The position numbers were made by a program, and so were the translations under genes. DNA of 64,000 bases from Salinarimonas rosea DSM 21201 (GTDB lineage Bacteria > Pseudomonadota > Alphaproteobacteria > Rhizobiales > Beijerinckiaceae): assembly GCF_000429045.1 (NCBI RefSeq), contig NZ_AUBC01000011.1:1-64000 (forward strand). The letters run 5' to 3'. Each line of letters opens with the position of its first letter. Within the stretch, counting starts at the first letter, position 1. Of this stretch, positions 48,708 through 59,329 are shown in pieces. The notes under the pieces are model-generated. The model made no database searches. It was not told the origin of the DNA and saw only the letters and a program-made list of their open reading frames with translations.

Positions 48708-49422
48708 CGGGATCGCCCGCCCGGGCCGCCGCCTGCTGCCGGGTCTCGTCCGCAGCCGGCTCCGGCGCCGGGTCCGCGCGCGCCGGGATCGGGGCGATCA
48801 TCGGCTCGGGCGTGGGCTGCGGCGTCTCGACGGCGAGCTCGGCGCGCCAGCTCTCGGGCAGGCGCACGCGCAGGTCGTCCTCGATGCGCTGGCGCGCCTG
48901 GGCCCAGAGGGCGCGCCCGTCGATCGCCAGCACGTTCCCCGACAGCCGGGCCTCGCCCTCGGCGAGGCGGGCGAGCGCGGAGAGCGCCACTGCGGCGACC
49001 TCCGGCGGCGCGGGCTCCGCCGCGGGATCGACGACGAGCTCGGCGAAGACCGGCTCGGCGACGAAGCGGGCGCGCGCCGCGATCAGGATCGCCGCGCGCT
49101 CCGCCTCGTCCGGCACCGCGCCCGCGAGACGCAGTCCGTCGGCGTCGCGGGTGGCGACGAAGGGTGCGGGGCCGGCGGGAGCCGCGTCCGGCCGGGGCTC
49201 GGCGACGATCTCGGCCTGCGCCTCGGCGGGCGCGGTGGCGATCTCGGCGGCGTCTTCCTCCGCGGGCGAGGGGCGCACGACGGAGCCGGTGATCTCGGGG
49301 TCCGCGGCGGGCCGCGGCGCGGGGTCGCTCCCGGCGGGGGCGAGCCACAAGAGGGCCGCGAGCGCCGTCGCCGCACCGGCGAAGGCGCTCGTCGCGAGCG
49401 CGAGGCGAGACGTGCGCGTCAT
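48613..49422 (-). CDS. BON-like-domain protein, truncated relative to OmpA-fused relatives
   Basis: This 269-residue protein has an N-terminal membrane anchor or signal (about residues 5-30), an Ala/Pro/Glu-rich linker and a BON-like region at about 85-195 (GLRLAGAVPDEAERAAILIAARARF, LARLAEGEARLSGNVLAIDG). Similar N-terminal halves precede an OmpA peptidoglycan-binding domain in related alphaproteobacteria, but none follows here. AAGGAGAG precedes the ATG at 49422. The last 30 codons lie antisense to the 3' end of the convergent hydrolase gene. It may be a shortened envelope protein. Function unknown. Confidence 0.65.
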   Translation of the reverse strand: MTRTSRLALATSAFAGAATALAALLWLAPAGSDPAPRPAADPEITGSVVRPSPAEEDAAEIATAPAEAQAEIVAEPRPDAAPAGPAPFVATRDADGLRLAGAVPDEAERAAILIAARARFVAEPVFAELVVDPAAEPAPPEVAAVALSALARLAEGEARLSGNVLAIDGRALWAQARQRIEDDLRVRLPESWRAELAVETPQPTPEPMIAPIPARADPAPEPAADETRQQAAARAGDPASAPAAYAVLPPSAREGELAALARHPLPPRR

Positions 49423-49663
49423 CGAGGCACTCTCCTTGGCGCGGCTGGCGCGCCGATCCGTCCGTGTCGCTCCCTCTTGCCGGGGGAGAGTGACGAAAGC
49501 GAGGCGCGAGCCGCCCTCACGCCGTCGCTCGCGCCGCGCCCACGAGGCGCGACCCCCTTGCGCGATGTCAATGCGCCCCACGGCGGCGCGCTGCAGGGTC
49601 CCTGGAGCGCGCCGCCCGTCCCGCGGGTCCCCTCCGCCGGGCGGCGCATCGGAGGGATCTCGC

Positions 49664-50482
49664 ATGATCAAGGACATCCTCGTCGTCCCGACCCCGCGCG
49701 CCGCCGCGGTCGGCCCGTTCGCCGCGTCCGTCGCCCACGCCTTCGGCGCGGGTGTGCGGATCGCCTGCCCGGCCTTCGACATGGTCGCGCCGACCTTCGT
49801 CCTGCCGGAGATGCCGGTCGAGATCCTCGACGGCGCCCGCGAGGCCGCCCGCGGGGAGGCCCGCGCGCGGGTGGAGGAGATCGCCGGGCTCCTGCGCGAG
49901 AAGGGAATCGACCCGCGCACGGAGGTGATCTCGGGCACGTTCGACGCCTGCGCGCACGAGCTCCAGCGCCGCGCGCGCTACAGCGACCTCGTCGTCGCCG
50001 AGCAGCCCCCGTCCGAGGGGCGCGAGGGCGAGGCCGCGCTCGCCGAGGCGCTGCTCTTCGGCGCCGGCCGGCCGATCCTGTTCGTGCCCTACGTCCAGAC
50101 GGCCGGGCTCGGCGCCGACACCGCTCTCGTCGCCTGGGACGAGAGCTCCACGGCGGCGCGCGCCATCGGCGCGGCGATGCCGTTCCTCGCCCGCACTCGC
50201 GCGGTCGAGGTGGTGTCGATCGAGGACGCGCGGCGCCCGCGCAGCGCCGACCCGGAGGCCTTCGCGCGCCATCTCGAGGCGCACGGCGTGCGCGCCCGGG
50301 GCCGGCGCATCGCCGACGTGGGGGACGTCGCGGACACGCTCCTCTCGCACGCGGCCGATATCGGGGCGGACTACCTCGTGATGGGCGGCTACGGGCACTC
50401 CCGCCTGCGCGAGTTCGTGCTGGGTGGCGCGACACGCCACATCCTGCAGACGATGACGCTGCCCGTGGTGATGATGCACTGA
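49664..50482 (+). CDS. Tandem universal stress protein
   Basis: This 272-residue protein holds two Usp domains (about 1-140 and 150-272). The second keeps the nucleotide-binding glycine pattern GGYGHSRLREFVLGGATRHIL; the first is degenerate. Two-domain UspA-like proteins respond to stress and often bind ATP. GGAGGG precedes the ATG. I see no EcfG-type promoter in the 241 bp upstream gap, which holds only GC-rich sequence without a recognisable signal. Confidence 0.9.
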   Translation: MIKDILVVPTPRAAAVGPFAASVAHAFGAGVRIACPAFDMVAPTFVLPEMPVEILDGAREAARGEARARVEEIAGLLREKGIDPRTEVISGTFDACAHELQRRARYSDLVVAEQPPSEGREGEAALAEALLFGAGRPILFVPYVQTAGLGADTALVAWDESSTAARAIGAAMPFLARTRAVEVVSIEDARRPRSADPEAFARHLEAHGVRARGRRIADVGDVADTLLSHAADIGADYLVMGGYGHSRLREFVLGGATRHILQTMTLPVVMMH

Positions 50483-50516
50483 GGCAGGGCGGGGGCGGGG
50501 CGGCCTCGCGCGCGGC

Positions 50517-51173
50517 TCAGCGCGCGAGCACCGCCCCGAGCGCCATGCCGACCGCGGCCTGCACGGGGTCGATCACCGGCACGCCGAGCTCCGCCTCGAG
50601 CGGGGCGCGGTGGCGCGCCATGCCGGCGCAGCCGAGCACCAGCGCCTCCGCCCCGTCGACGTCGCGCAGCGTGCGCCCGACCTCGACGAGGCGGGCGAAG
50701 GCGCCCGCGTCCGAGGCCGCCTGCGCGACCGTGATCTCGAGCGCCCGGTCGCCGGCGAGGCGTTCGGACACGCCGATCTCGCGCACGGCGCGCAGATGGC
50801 GGCGGATCGAGCGGGTCTGCACCGCGACGATGCCGAAGCGGTCCGCCCGCGCCAGCGCGGCGAGGATGCCGGCCTCGCGCATGCCGATCACCGGCGCGCG
50901 CGTCGCCTCCCGGCAGACCTGGACGCCGGGGTCGGAGAAGCAGGCGATCACCGTCGCGGCCGGCTTCTCGCGGGCGACGAGGCGCGCGAGCGGCAGGACC
51001 ACGCTCTCGATGTCCGCCTGCGTCTCGATGTTGAAGGGGCCCTCGGCGAGCGTCACGCAGTCGATCCGCGGCCCGCCGGGCAGCGCGTAGCCCGCGAGCG
51101 CCTCGGCGAGGCCCTCGGTGACGGCCTCGTTGCTGTTGGGGTTGACGACGAGAATGCGGGCGTCCGTGGTCAT
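50517..51173 (-). CDS. Aspartate/glutamate/hydantoin racemase family protein
   Basis: This 218-residue protein has the two cysteines expected for cofactor-independent racemases: ACFSDPG near residue 78 and LGCAGM near 182, with an N-terminal NPNSNEAVT typical of hydantoin racemase and related maleate-isomerase-like proteins. It probably racemises or isomerises a small dicarboxylic or hydantoin substrate. No hydantoinase or carbamoylase gene is adjacent, so the substrate stays open. Confidence 0.85.
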   Translation of the reverse strand: MTTDARILVVNPNSNEAVTEGLAEALAGYALPGGPRIDCVTLAEGPFNIETQADIESVVLPLARLVAREKPAATVIACFSDPGVQVCREATRAPVIGMREAGILAALARADRFGIVAVQTRSIRRHLRAVREIGVSERLAGDRALEITVAQAASDAGAFARLVEVGRTLRDVDGAEALVLGCAGMARHRAPLEAELGVPVIDPVQAAVGMALGAVLAR

Positions 51174-51266
51174 CGGGAGTGTCCTTTCGCGATCATCTCG
51201 GCACGCGTCCGCGCCCCTTGTCCACGCCCGCCGATGCCGAGGCGCGGCTTGGCAGATGTGCGCCGC

Positions 51267-51809
51267 TCACAGCCGCTTGAGGAAGCCCGCGAAGCGCATC
51301 AGGCCCTCCGGCCAGGGGCCGTGGCCGGACGCGGTGTCGATGTGGCCCGACTCGCCCGCATCCGTCAGCTGCGCGCCCCAGGCCGCCGCGATCGCCTCGG
51401 CGCGCGCGAAGCTGCAATAGGGATCGGTGCGGCTCGCGATCAGCACGCTCGCGAAGGGCAGGGGGTGCGCGGGCACGGACATCGCCCGCAAGCCTTCGGG
51501 CATGCGCGGCTCGTCCTCGAGGTCCGGAGGCGCGACGAGGTAGGCGCCCGCCACGCGCTCGCCGACGTCGGCCGCCGCCGCGGCGACGACGTGCGTGCCG
51601 AAGGAATGCGCGACGAGCACGACCGGGCGGCTCGCCTGCGCGACCGCGTCGGCGAGCCGCGCCGCCCAGCCGTCCAGATCCGGCGCCGACCAGTCCTGCT
51701 CGACGATCCGGGCCGTCTTGAGCTTGTTCGCCCAACGCGTCTGCCAATGGTCCGGGCCCGAGCCGTCGAGACCGGGGACGATGAGGATGTCGCAATCTTC
51801 GGTACGCAT
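51267..51809 (-). CDS. RBBP9/YdeN-family serine hydrolase
   Basis: This 180-residue compact alpha/beta hydrolase shows the family start VPGLDGSGPDHWQTRW, a nucleophile elbow AHSFGTH (serine near residue 69), the acid region ASRTDPYC and the terminal histidine segment SGHIDTASGHGPWPEG. Biological substrates of bacterial RBBP9-like proteins are unknown. It stands alone between the racemase gene and the divergent reductase gene. Confidence 0.88.
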   Translation of the reverse strand: MRTEDCDILIVPGLDGSGPDHWQTRWANKLKTARIVEQDWSAPDLDGWAARLADAVAQASRPVVLVAHSFGTHVVAAAAADVGERVAGAYLVAPPDLEDEPRMPEGLRAMSVPAHPLPFASVLIASRTDPYCSFARAEAIAAAWGAQLTDAGESGHIDTASGHGPWPEGLMRFAGFLKRL

Positions 51810-51909
51810 GTGCTATCCTGTGGTGCGAACCACCGGGCGCGCGACGACGCGTCCGGCTTCGGCGCGGGCGCGTGATCGTGACCTCGGCGGATCGATCGCC
51901 TAGATGTAG

Positions 51910-53001
<1,092 letters not shown>

Positions 53002-53049
53002 GGCCGAGACCCACTCCGGAGACTCGCTCTCGAGCCTCACCCGCGAGCC

Positions 53050-54828
53050 TCACCCCGCGCGGCGCAGGGTCGTGCGGTAGGGGCGCTTCGGCTCCGGCGG
53101 TGGCGGCTCGTCGCGGCGCGCCTTCGTCCCCTGCGATCCGCCGCCGGGCTGCGCACCGCCCCGGGGCTGCGCCGTCGCGGCGGGCTCGCCGCCCGGCGGG
53201 GCCCTGCGCGGGGGCGGCTCGCCCCCGCCGCCGCGACCCGGAGGCGGGCCCCCGATCAGGTCCGAGCGCACCGCGCGGGGCGCGCCGAACACCGACCCCT
53301 GCGCGAGCGGCACGTCGAGGTCGATCAGGTCCGGCACGTCCTCCTCGCGCTCGACCGCCTCGGCGACGAGCTTGATGCCGGCGCGGGCCATGACGGCGGA
53401 GAGGTCGCTCACCGCGACGTCGAGCCCGAACGCGTCCGGCCCGGCGCGGCCGTCGATGCCGCCGCCGGCATGGGCGAGGAGCCGCGCCGCCGGAAGCTTC
53501 ACGAAGCGCACGCCCCGGTCGGCGAGGCCGAAGGCGTCGATGCGCAGGTCGCTCGCCCGGTCGAGCACGAACAGCGCACCCTTCGCCCGCAGCGTCTCGA
53601 GCGCACCCGCGACCTCCGCGTCGAGCATGCGCCAGGAGCGCTGGGCGATCTCGAAGGCGAGGCGCCCCGCCACGTCCGGATAGGCCTCGAGAATGCGTCC
53701 GAGCGCCCGCAGGAAGCCGGGTGCGACGAGCGACTCGTGGGCGAGATCGAGGGTGACGAAGGCGTCGGAGCCGCGGTTGACGAGGTGCCGCGCGATCGCC
53801 GCCGCGCGCGCCGCGACCTTGCCGTCGAGCTCGGCCGTAAGGCCGGCCGCCGCGATCGCGGGCAGGAACTCGCCCGGCAGCACGAGCGTGTCGTCGTCGA
53901 GGCGCAGCCGCGCCAGCGCCTCGTAGAAGCGCGTCTTGCGCTGCGGCAGGGTGACGACCGGCTGGAGATGGATCTCCATCCGGTCCTCGCGCAGCGCCCG
54001 CAGGATCGCCTCCGCGCGCGGATCGGGGGCGGGCTTCGGCGGCTCCTCCTCGAAGAGCGGCTCCGCGGCGGCCTGGGGCACGGGCTGCGAGAAGGGGCGC
54101 GGCACGAAGGGCGGGGCCGAGGGCGACGGCGGGGCGGGCTCCCGCCATGCCGCGGGCTCGGGCTCCGGCTCGGGCTCGACCACCGGGGCGAAGCGCGGGC
54201 GCGGCGGCGCGGCCTCGTCCCAGGCGGGTGCCGTCCCGAGGTGTTCGTGCGGCGTGCGGTCGTGCGGCGCGGGCGCGTTCTCCCAGGCCCGGCGCGCGTC
54301 CTGCGCCTCCGCCATTTCGGCGAGGGCGCGGTCGTGGGCCGCGACGGTCCCCGCGAGATCGCGCAGCAGGCCGCTGATCAGTGCCATCTCGCCGGACACC
54401 TCGGCGACGGCGCCGCGCAGTTCCTCGTCCGCCGCCCTGTCTCCGCCCTTGTCCGCGGCCCCGCGCCGCTCCGCCTCTGCGAGCCGTGATTCGACCCGCA
54501 GCAGGCGCCGTGCCAGGAAATCGAGATCCGAGGAGGCCTTCTCGGCCGCGGCCCGCGCTCTTCGCGCCAGGAGAAGCGCTCCGCCGGCGAGCGCCAGGCC
54601 GCCGGCGCCGAGCGTCAGCGCGGTCGCCATGGCGAGGTTCGCGCCCAGCGCGATGGCGGCGGCGAGCGCGAGCAGCGCCGCACCGAGAGCGGCGATGCCG
54701 GCCGCGAGCGCCGCACCGGGCGCTCGGCGTCGCTCGTTGGCACGTCCCCGTCGCCGTTCCACTCTCGCCTCGTCCCCCGCCCGCGCGCACACGGGCACGT
54801 CCCGCTCGGAATCCCTATCTCGCCCCAC
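53050..54828 (-). CDS. TipF-like membrane protein with degenerate EAL domain
   Basis: This protein of up to 592 residues has two N-terminal membrane segments (about 37-90), a helical, probably coiled-coil region (about 91-180), a Pro/Glu-rich linker and an EAL domain (about 275-510), then a Gly/Pro-rich tail. EALAR is kept, but the DDFG motif reads LDRAS and ExTE reads FEIAQ, so c-di-GMP hydrolysis is unlikely. The plan matches TipF, a c-di-GMP-binding factor that helps position the flagellum in Caulobacter. The start is a GTG and is uncertain. No flagellar genes are nearby. Confidence 0.78.
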   Translation of the reverse strand: MGRDRDSERDVPVCARAGDEARVERRRGRANERRRAPGAALAAGIAALGAALLALAAAIALGANLAMATALTLGAGGLALAGGALLLARRARAAAEKASSDLDFLARRLLRVESRLAEAERRGAADKGGDRAADEELRGAVAEVSGEMALISGLLRDLAGTVAAHDRALAEMAEAQDARRAWENAPAPHDRTPHEHLGTAPAWDEAAPPRPRFAPVVEPEPEPEPAAWREPAPPSPSAPPFVPRPFSQPVPQAAAEPLFEEEPPKPAPDPRAEAILRALREDRMEIHLQPVVTLPQRKTRFYEALARLRLDDDTLVLPGEFLPAIAAAGLTAELDGKVAARAAAIARHLVNRGSDAFVTLDLAHESLVAPGFLRALGRILEAYPDVAGRLAFEIAQRSWRMLDAEVAGALETLRAKGALFVLDRASDLRIDAFGLADRGVRFVKLPAARLLAHAGGGIDGRAGPDAFGLDVAVSDLSAVMARAGIKLVAEAVEREEDVPDLIDLDVPLAQGSVFGAPRAVRSDLIGGPPPGRGGGGEPPPRRAPPGGEPAATAQPRGGAQPGGGSQGTKARRDEPPPPEPKRPYRTTLRRAG

Positions 54829-55001
54829 GCGCCGCCGGCGGCAAGCGGCGGGCGCGCACCGTCCACGAGAAAACCGGAGAAGCGGGGCGCATTCAAACCT
54901 TTTCGTGCCCGGAGCGGCGCCGCCGCCGGCTCCTGCCGAACGTCGGGCCGGCCCCGAGCGTTGAGATCGGGGACCCGATTCGACGAGACGCGGAGGCGAG
55001 G

Positions 55002-55220
55002 ATGGACGAGCGGCACGAACTCCTGATGACCATCGACGGCATGACCTGCGACGGCTGCGTGAACGCGGTGCGACGCATCGTCCACCGCCTCGACCCGCAG
55101 GCGGACGTGGCGGTCGACCTCGACCACGCCCGCGCCCGTATCCTCACCTGCGCCGACACGCTGGAGATCGCCGACGCGCTGGACAAGGGCGGCTATCCGG
55201 CGCGGGCGATGACGATGTGA
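55002..55220 (+). CDS. Heavy-metal-associated (HMA) domain protein, CopZ-like
   Basis: This 72-residue protein is a single HMA domain with the metal site GMTCDGC (cysteines near residues 16 and 19), followed by the usual beta-alpha-beta pattern and a final GGYPARAM. Such proteins carry copper or other soft metals to P-type ATPases or regulators. GGAGGCGAGG precedes the ATG. No metal ATPase gene is adjacent. Confidence 0.9.
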   Translation: MDERHELLMTIDGMTCDGCVNAVRRIVHRLDPQADVAVDLDHARARILTCADTLEIADALDKGGYPARAMTM

Positions 55221-55266
55221 GCAGGGGGGCGGGGCCCGACCCGGCCGGATCGCTCCCAAGTCGGAC

Positions 55267-55415
55267 GGCCCCACCGTCCGCGCGTGCCGCGCGGACTCCT
55301 CCCCCCCGGGGAGGATCCGGGGCCGGAGGATCGCGCGCACGTCGATGCCACGCTCCGACCGCCTCCTCCCCGCAGGGGAGGACGGAGGCCGAAGGCCGGA
55401 GGGTGGGGAGGGCGG
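55267..55415. repeat. Intergenic palindromic repeat, copy 2 (modules rearranged)
   Basis: The 318 bp gap between the HMA gene and the acyl-CoA ligase gene holds both modules of the repeat at 15908-16051. Module A (55267-55315) and module B (55364-55415) lie in inverted orientation and are separated by a 48 bp spacer. On the reverse strand the order is B-spacer-A, whereas copy 1 is A-B. Module B matches copy 1 at all but about two of 52 positions. The remaining 123 bp before the ligase start carries no further recognisable signal. Confidence 0.78.
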
Positions 55416-55538
55416 CGATGCGGGTCGATGGCCCCCGCGCTGCGCTCGGCCGCCATAGCTTGGATTGCTCCCGCGCGAAGACGCGGTAACCTCTCCCCCG
55501 AACGCCCGGCCACAGGGCGCGCCCGAGGGAGAACGCCG

Positions 55539-57152
55539 ATGCACGGCCTCATGCAGGACTGGCCCCTGCTCATCCACAAGGTGATCGATCACGCCGCCGT
55601 CCAGCACGGCGGGCGCGCCGTCGTCTCCCGCTCCGTCGAGGGACCGATCGTGCGCACGACCTATGCCGAGATCCGCACGCGGGCGCTGAGGCTCGCCAAG
55701 CGGCTCGCGCGCGACGGCATCCGCGCCGGCGACCGGGTCGGGACGATGGCCTGGAACACGGCGCTACACCTCGAGACGTGGTACGGCATCACCGGCATCG
55801 GCGCGGTCTACCACACGCTCAACCCGCGGCTGTTCGAGGACCAGATCGTCTACATCGCCGGCCACGCGGAGGACCGGCTGCTCTTCCTCGACCTCACCTT
55901 CGTGCCGCTGATGGAGCGCCTGCAGGAGCGCCTGCCCGCCATCGCGCGCTTCGTCGTCCTCACCGACGCCGCGCACATGCCCGAGACCAGCCTGCGCAAC
56001 GCCGTCGCCTACGAGGACTACCTCGCCGAGGCCGACGACGACTTCGCCTGGGCGGCGCTGGAGGAGAATGCGGCGGCGGGCCTGTGCTACACGTCGGGCA
56101 CCACGGGCGAGCCCAAGGGCGTGCTCTACTCGCACCGCTCGAACGTGCTCCACGCCATGACCGCCAACCAGCGCGACGCGCTCGGGCTCTCGTCGCGGGA
56201 CGTGGCGATGCCGGTCGTGCCGCTGTTCCACGCCAACGGCTGGTCCTTCGGCTTCTCGGCGCCGATGGCGGGCGCGACGCTCGTCATGCCAGGCCCGAAG
56301 CTCGACGGCGCCTCGCTCGCCGAGCTGCTCGTCTCGGAGAAGGTGACGGTGAGCGCCGCGGTGCCCACCATCTGGTTCTCGCTGCTCCAGCATCTCGACG
56401 CCACCGGCACGACGCTGCCGCACCTCGATCGCGTGGTGATCGGCGGCTCCGCCTGCCCGCGGGCGGTGACGCAGGCGTTCCGGGACCGCTTCGGCGTCGA
56501 GGTGATGCACGCCTGGGGCATGACCGAGATGAGCCCGCTCGGCTCGGTCTGCTCGCTCAAGCCCGACTACGGCGACCTCGACGCGGAGGCCTGGCTCGAC
56601 GTGAAGGAGCGCGCCGGGCACGCCTTCTTCGGCATCGAGATGAAGATCGAGGACGACGAGGGCCGCGCCCTGCCCTGGGACGGGCAGGCCTTCGGCCGGC
56701 TGAAGGTGCGCGGGCCGGCGGTCGCGAAAGCCTACTTCCACCGCGGGGAGCCGATCCTCGACCGCGACGGCTTCTTCGACACCGGCGACGTCGCCACCAT
56801 CGACCGCTACGGCAACATGCAGGTCGTCGACCGATCGAAGGACGTGATCAAGTCCGGCGGCGAGTGGATCTCCTCGATCGAGCTCGAGAACCTCGCCGTC
56901 GGCCATCCCCACGTGGCGGAGGCCGCCGCCATCGGCGTACCGGACGAGAAGTGGGGCGAGCGCCCGCTCCTCGTCGTCGTGCCCAAGGCCGGCGTCGAGC
57001 CGGACGCGGCGGGCATCCTCGCGCATCTGGCGACGCGCCTCGCCAAGTGGCAATTGCCGGATCGCGTCGTTTTCGTCGAGGAGATCCCGCACACGGCGAC
57101 AGGCAAGATCCAGAAGACGGCGCTGCGCCGGAGCTTCGCCGGGGACGGATGA
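55539..57152 (+). CDS. Fatty-acid/3-methylthiopropionate CoA ligase family protein
   Basis: This 537-residue AMP-forming acyl-CoA synthetase has the P-loop [12 protein letters not shown] (about residues 184-195), [10 protein letters not shown], the adenylate segment [14 protein letters not shown], the hinge [17 protein letters not shown] and the catalytic lysine in [12 protein letters not shown]. This clade includes medium/long-chain fatty acyl-CoA synthetases and methylthiopropionyl-CoA ligase (DmdB); the substrate cannot be settled by reading. GAGGGAG precedes the ATG. It may feed beta-oxidation; no other such gene lies next to it. Confidence 0.9.
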   Translation: MHGLMQDWPLLIHKVIDHAAVQHGGRAVVSRSVEGPIVRTTYAEIRTRALRLAKRLARDGIRAGDRVGTMAWNTALHLETWYGITGIGAVYHTLNPRLFEDQIVYIAGHAEDRLLFLDLTFVPLMERLQERLPAIARFVVLTDAAHMPETSLRNAVAYEDYLAEADDDFAWAALEENAAAGLCYTSGTTGEPKGVLYSHRSNVLHAMTANQRDALGLSSRDVAMPVVPLFHANGWSFGFSAPMAGATLVMPGPKLDGASLAELLVSEKVTVSAAVPTIWFSLLQHLDATGTTLPHLDRVVIGGSACPRAVTQAFRDRFGVEVMHAWGMTEMSPLGSVCSLKPDYGDLDAEAWLDVKERAGHAFFGIEMKIEDDEGRALPWDGQAFGRLKVRGPAVAKAYFHRGEPILDRDGFFDTGDVATIDRYGNMQVVDRSKDVIKSGGEWISSIELENLAVGHPHVAEAAAIGVPDEKWGERPLLVVVPKAGVEPDAAGILAHLATRLAKWQLPDRVVFVEEIPHTATGKIQKTALRRSFAGDG

Positions 57153-57234
57153 GGGCGTGCGAGACGGAAGGGGTGATTTACGTGCCGCAGCCGCCATATA
57201 GAGGCGGCACTCGCCAACGGAACGACTCGACCTC

Positions 57235-59145
57235 ATGCCCGACGCCAACGCTCCCGCCGCGCGCGGCGGGGAGGACGCCAGCCTGATCGGAACCTTCTCG
57301 CGCCTGTGGCCGCACCTGTGGCCGCACGGGCGGGTGGACCTGCAGCGGCGGATCTTCATCGCCTTCGGCCTGCTGCTCTTGGCCAAGGGCGTGACCATGC
57401 TCACCCCCTTCACCTTCAAGTGGGCGACGGATGCGCTCGTCGCGGTCACCGGCGCGTCCGAGGCGACCGACATCCCCGCCGGCGAGGCCTGGGCCTGGCT
57501 CTTCGCCTCGCCCGTGCTGCTCACGGTGCTGTACGGCCTCTCGCGCATCCTGATGGCGGGGCTCACGCAGCTGCGCGACGGCGTCTTCGCCAAGGTGGCG
57601 ATGCACGCCGTGCGCAAGCTCGCCTCCCAGCTGTTCGCGCACCTGCACTCGCTGTCCCTGCGCTTCCACCTGGAGCGCAAGACCGGCGGCCTGACGCGGG
57701 TGCTCGAGCGCGGCCGCTCGGGGATCGAGGATCTCACGCGGCTGATGATCCTCACGCTGATCCCCACGATCGTCGAGCTCGTGCTCGTGCTCGGGATCCT
57801 GGCCTGGCAGTTCGATCTCGCCTATTCCGGCGTCGTGCTGGTGATGGTGATCGCCTATCTGGCCTTCACCTACTACGCCACGCAATGGCGCATCAGCATT
57901 CGCAGGCGGATGAACGAGAGCGACACCGACGCCAACACCAAGGCGATCGACGCGCTGCTCAACTTCGAGACGGTGAAGTATTTCGGCGCCGAGAAGCGCG
58001 AGATGGAGCGCTACGACCGCTCGATGGAGCGCTACGAGCGCGCCTCGGTACAGACCTACACGTCCCTCGCGATCCTCAACGCCGGGCAGGCGGCGATCTT
58101 CACGATCGGCATGGCCACCGTGATGATCTTCGCCGCGCGCGACATCGTGGCCGGCAACGCGACGATCGGCGACTTCGTGCTGGTGAACTCCCTGCTCGTG
58201 CAGCTCTTCATCCCGCTCAACTTCATGGGCATGGTCTATCGCGAGATCAAGCAGGCGCTGATCGACATCTCCGACATGTTCGGCATCCTCGACCGCAACC
58301 CGGAGATCGAGGACCGCCCCGGCGCGAAGCCCCTCGCCGTGCGGGAGGGCACGGTCGCGTTCCAGGACGTGCGGTTCTCCTACAACCCGGACCGGCCGAT
58401 CCTGAAGGGGATCTCCTTCGAGGTCCCGGCGGGACGGACGATCGCGATCGTCGGGCCGTCGGGTGCGGGCAAGTCGACGATCTCGCGCCTCCTGTTCCGC
58501 TTCTACGAGCCGCAGGGCGGGCGCATCGCGATCGACGGGCAGGACATCGCGGACGTCACGCAGGAGACCCTGCGCGCGGCGATCGGCATGGTCCCGCAGG
58601 ACACAGTGCTGTTCAACGACACGATTGGCTACAACATCCGCTACGGGCGCTGGGACGCGAGCGAGGAGGAGGTGCGCGAGGCCGCGCGCCTCGCGCAGAT
58701 CGACCGCTTCATCGAGAGCCTGCCGGAAGGCTACGACACGCCCGTCGGCGAGCGCGGCCTGAAGCTCTCGGGCGGCGAGAAGCAGCGCGTCGCCATCGCG
58801 CGCACGATCCTCAAGAGCCCCCCGATCCTGCTGCTCGACGAGGCCACCTCGGCGCTCGACTCCTTCACGGAGAAGGAGATCCAGGACGCGCTGGATCGCG
58901 TGAGCCGCGGGCGCACGACGCTCGTCATCGCACACCGGCTCTCGACGGTGGTGGGCGCCGACGAGATCATCGTGCTCGACAAGGGCGAGATCGTCGAGCG
59001 CGGCGGGCACGCGGCGCTGCTCGCGCAGGGTGGCGTCTACGCCGCCATGTGGAACCGCCAGCGCGAGGCGGACGAGGCGCGGGAGCTGCTGAAGCGGGCG
59101 GAGGAGGAGCGCGAGGCCTCGTTCAGGGTCTCGATCGCGGAGTAG
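57235..59145 (+). CDS. Atm1/HMT1-type ABC exporter
   Basis: This 636-residue half-transporter has a membrane domain of six segments (about 35-340) and an ATPase domain with Walker A GPSGAGKS (about 406), signature LSGGEKQR (about 511) and Walker [13 protein letters not shown] (about 531). It closely follows the Atm1 family, which exports glutathione-bound metals or sulfur species and protects against heavy metals. Its last 23 bp overlap the convergent DUF2256 gene. It lies 82 bp after the acyl-CoA ligase gene. Confidence 0.92.
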   Translation: MPDANAPAARGGEDASLIGTFSRLWPHLWPHGRVDLQRRIFIAFGLLLLAKGVTMLTPFTFKWATDALVAVTGASEATDIPAGEAWAWLFASPVLLTVLYGLSRILMAGLTQLRDGVFAKVAMHAVRKLASQLFAHLHSLSLRFHLERKTGGLTRVLERGRSGIEDLTRLMILTLIPTIVELVLVLGILAWQFDLAYSGVVLVMVIAYLAFTYYATQWRISIRRRMNESDTDANTKAIDALLNFETVKYFGAEKREMERYDRSMERYERASVQTYTSLAILNAGQAAIFTIGMATVMIFAARDIVAGNATIGDFVLVNSLLVQLFIPLNFMGMVYREIKQALIDISDMFGILDRNPEIEDRPGAKPLAVREGTVAFQDVRFSYNPDRPILKGISFEVPAGRTIAIVGPSGAGKSTISRLLFRFYEPQGGRIAIDGQDIADVTQETLRAAIGMVPQDTVLFNDTIGYNIRYGRWDASEEEVREAARLAQIDRFIESLPEGYDTPVGERGLKLSGGEKQRVAIARTILKSPPILLLDEATSALDSFTEKEIQDALDRVSRGRTTLVIAHRLSTVVGADEIIVLDKGEIVERGGHAALLAQGGVYAAMWNRQREADEARELLKRAEEEREASFRVSIAE

Positions 59146-59326
59146 CCGAGGCGGGCGCCACGGCCTCGGCGGCGTCGGTCCGTCGGCGGACATCGCTGCG
59201 GCAGCGGTCCGAGCAGAAGCGCACGTTCTCCCAGTCGCGCTCCCACTTCCTGCGCCAGGCGAAGGGCCGGCCGCAGGCGGCGCAGGTCTTCGTCGGCAGG
59301 TCCGCCTTGCGGCGCATCCGGGGCAT
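59123..59326 (-). CDS. DUF2256 zinc-ribbon-like protein
   Basis: This 67-residue protein matches DUF2256: [16 protein letters not shown] followed by [11 protein letters not shown], giving a four-cysteine, probably zinc-binding, fold. DUF2256 genes commonly lie beside PhrB-type photolyase genes, and a phrB gene is 1.8 kb away here. The ATG has a strong GGAGGTGA site and lies 3 bp after the formyltransferase stop codon, so the two are co-transcribed. The 3' end overlaps the convergent exporter gene. Confidence 0.9.
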   Translation of the reverse strand: MPRMRRKADLPTKTCAACGRPFAWRRKWERDWENVRFCSDRCRSDVRRRTDAAEAVAPASATPRSRP

Positions 59327-59329
59327 CGC

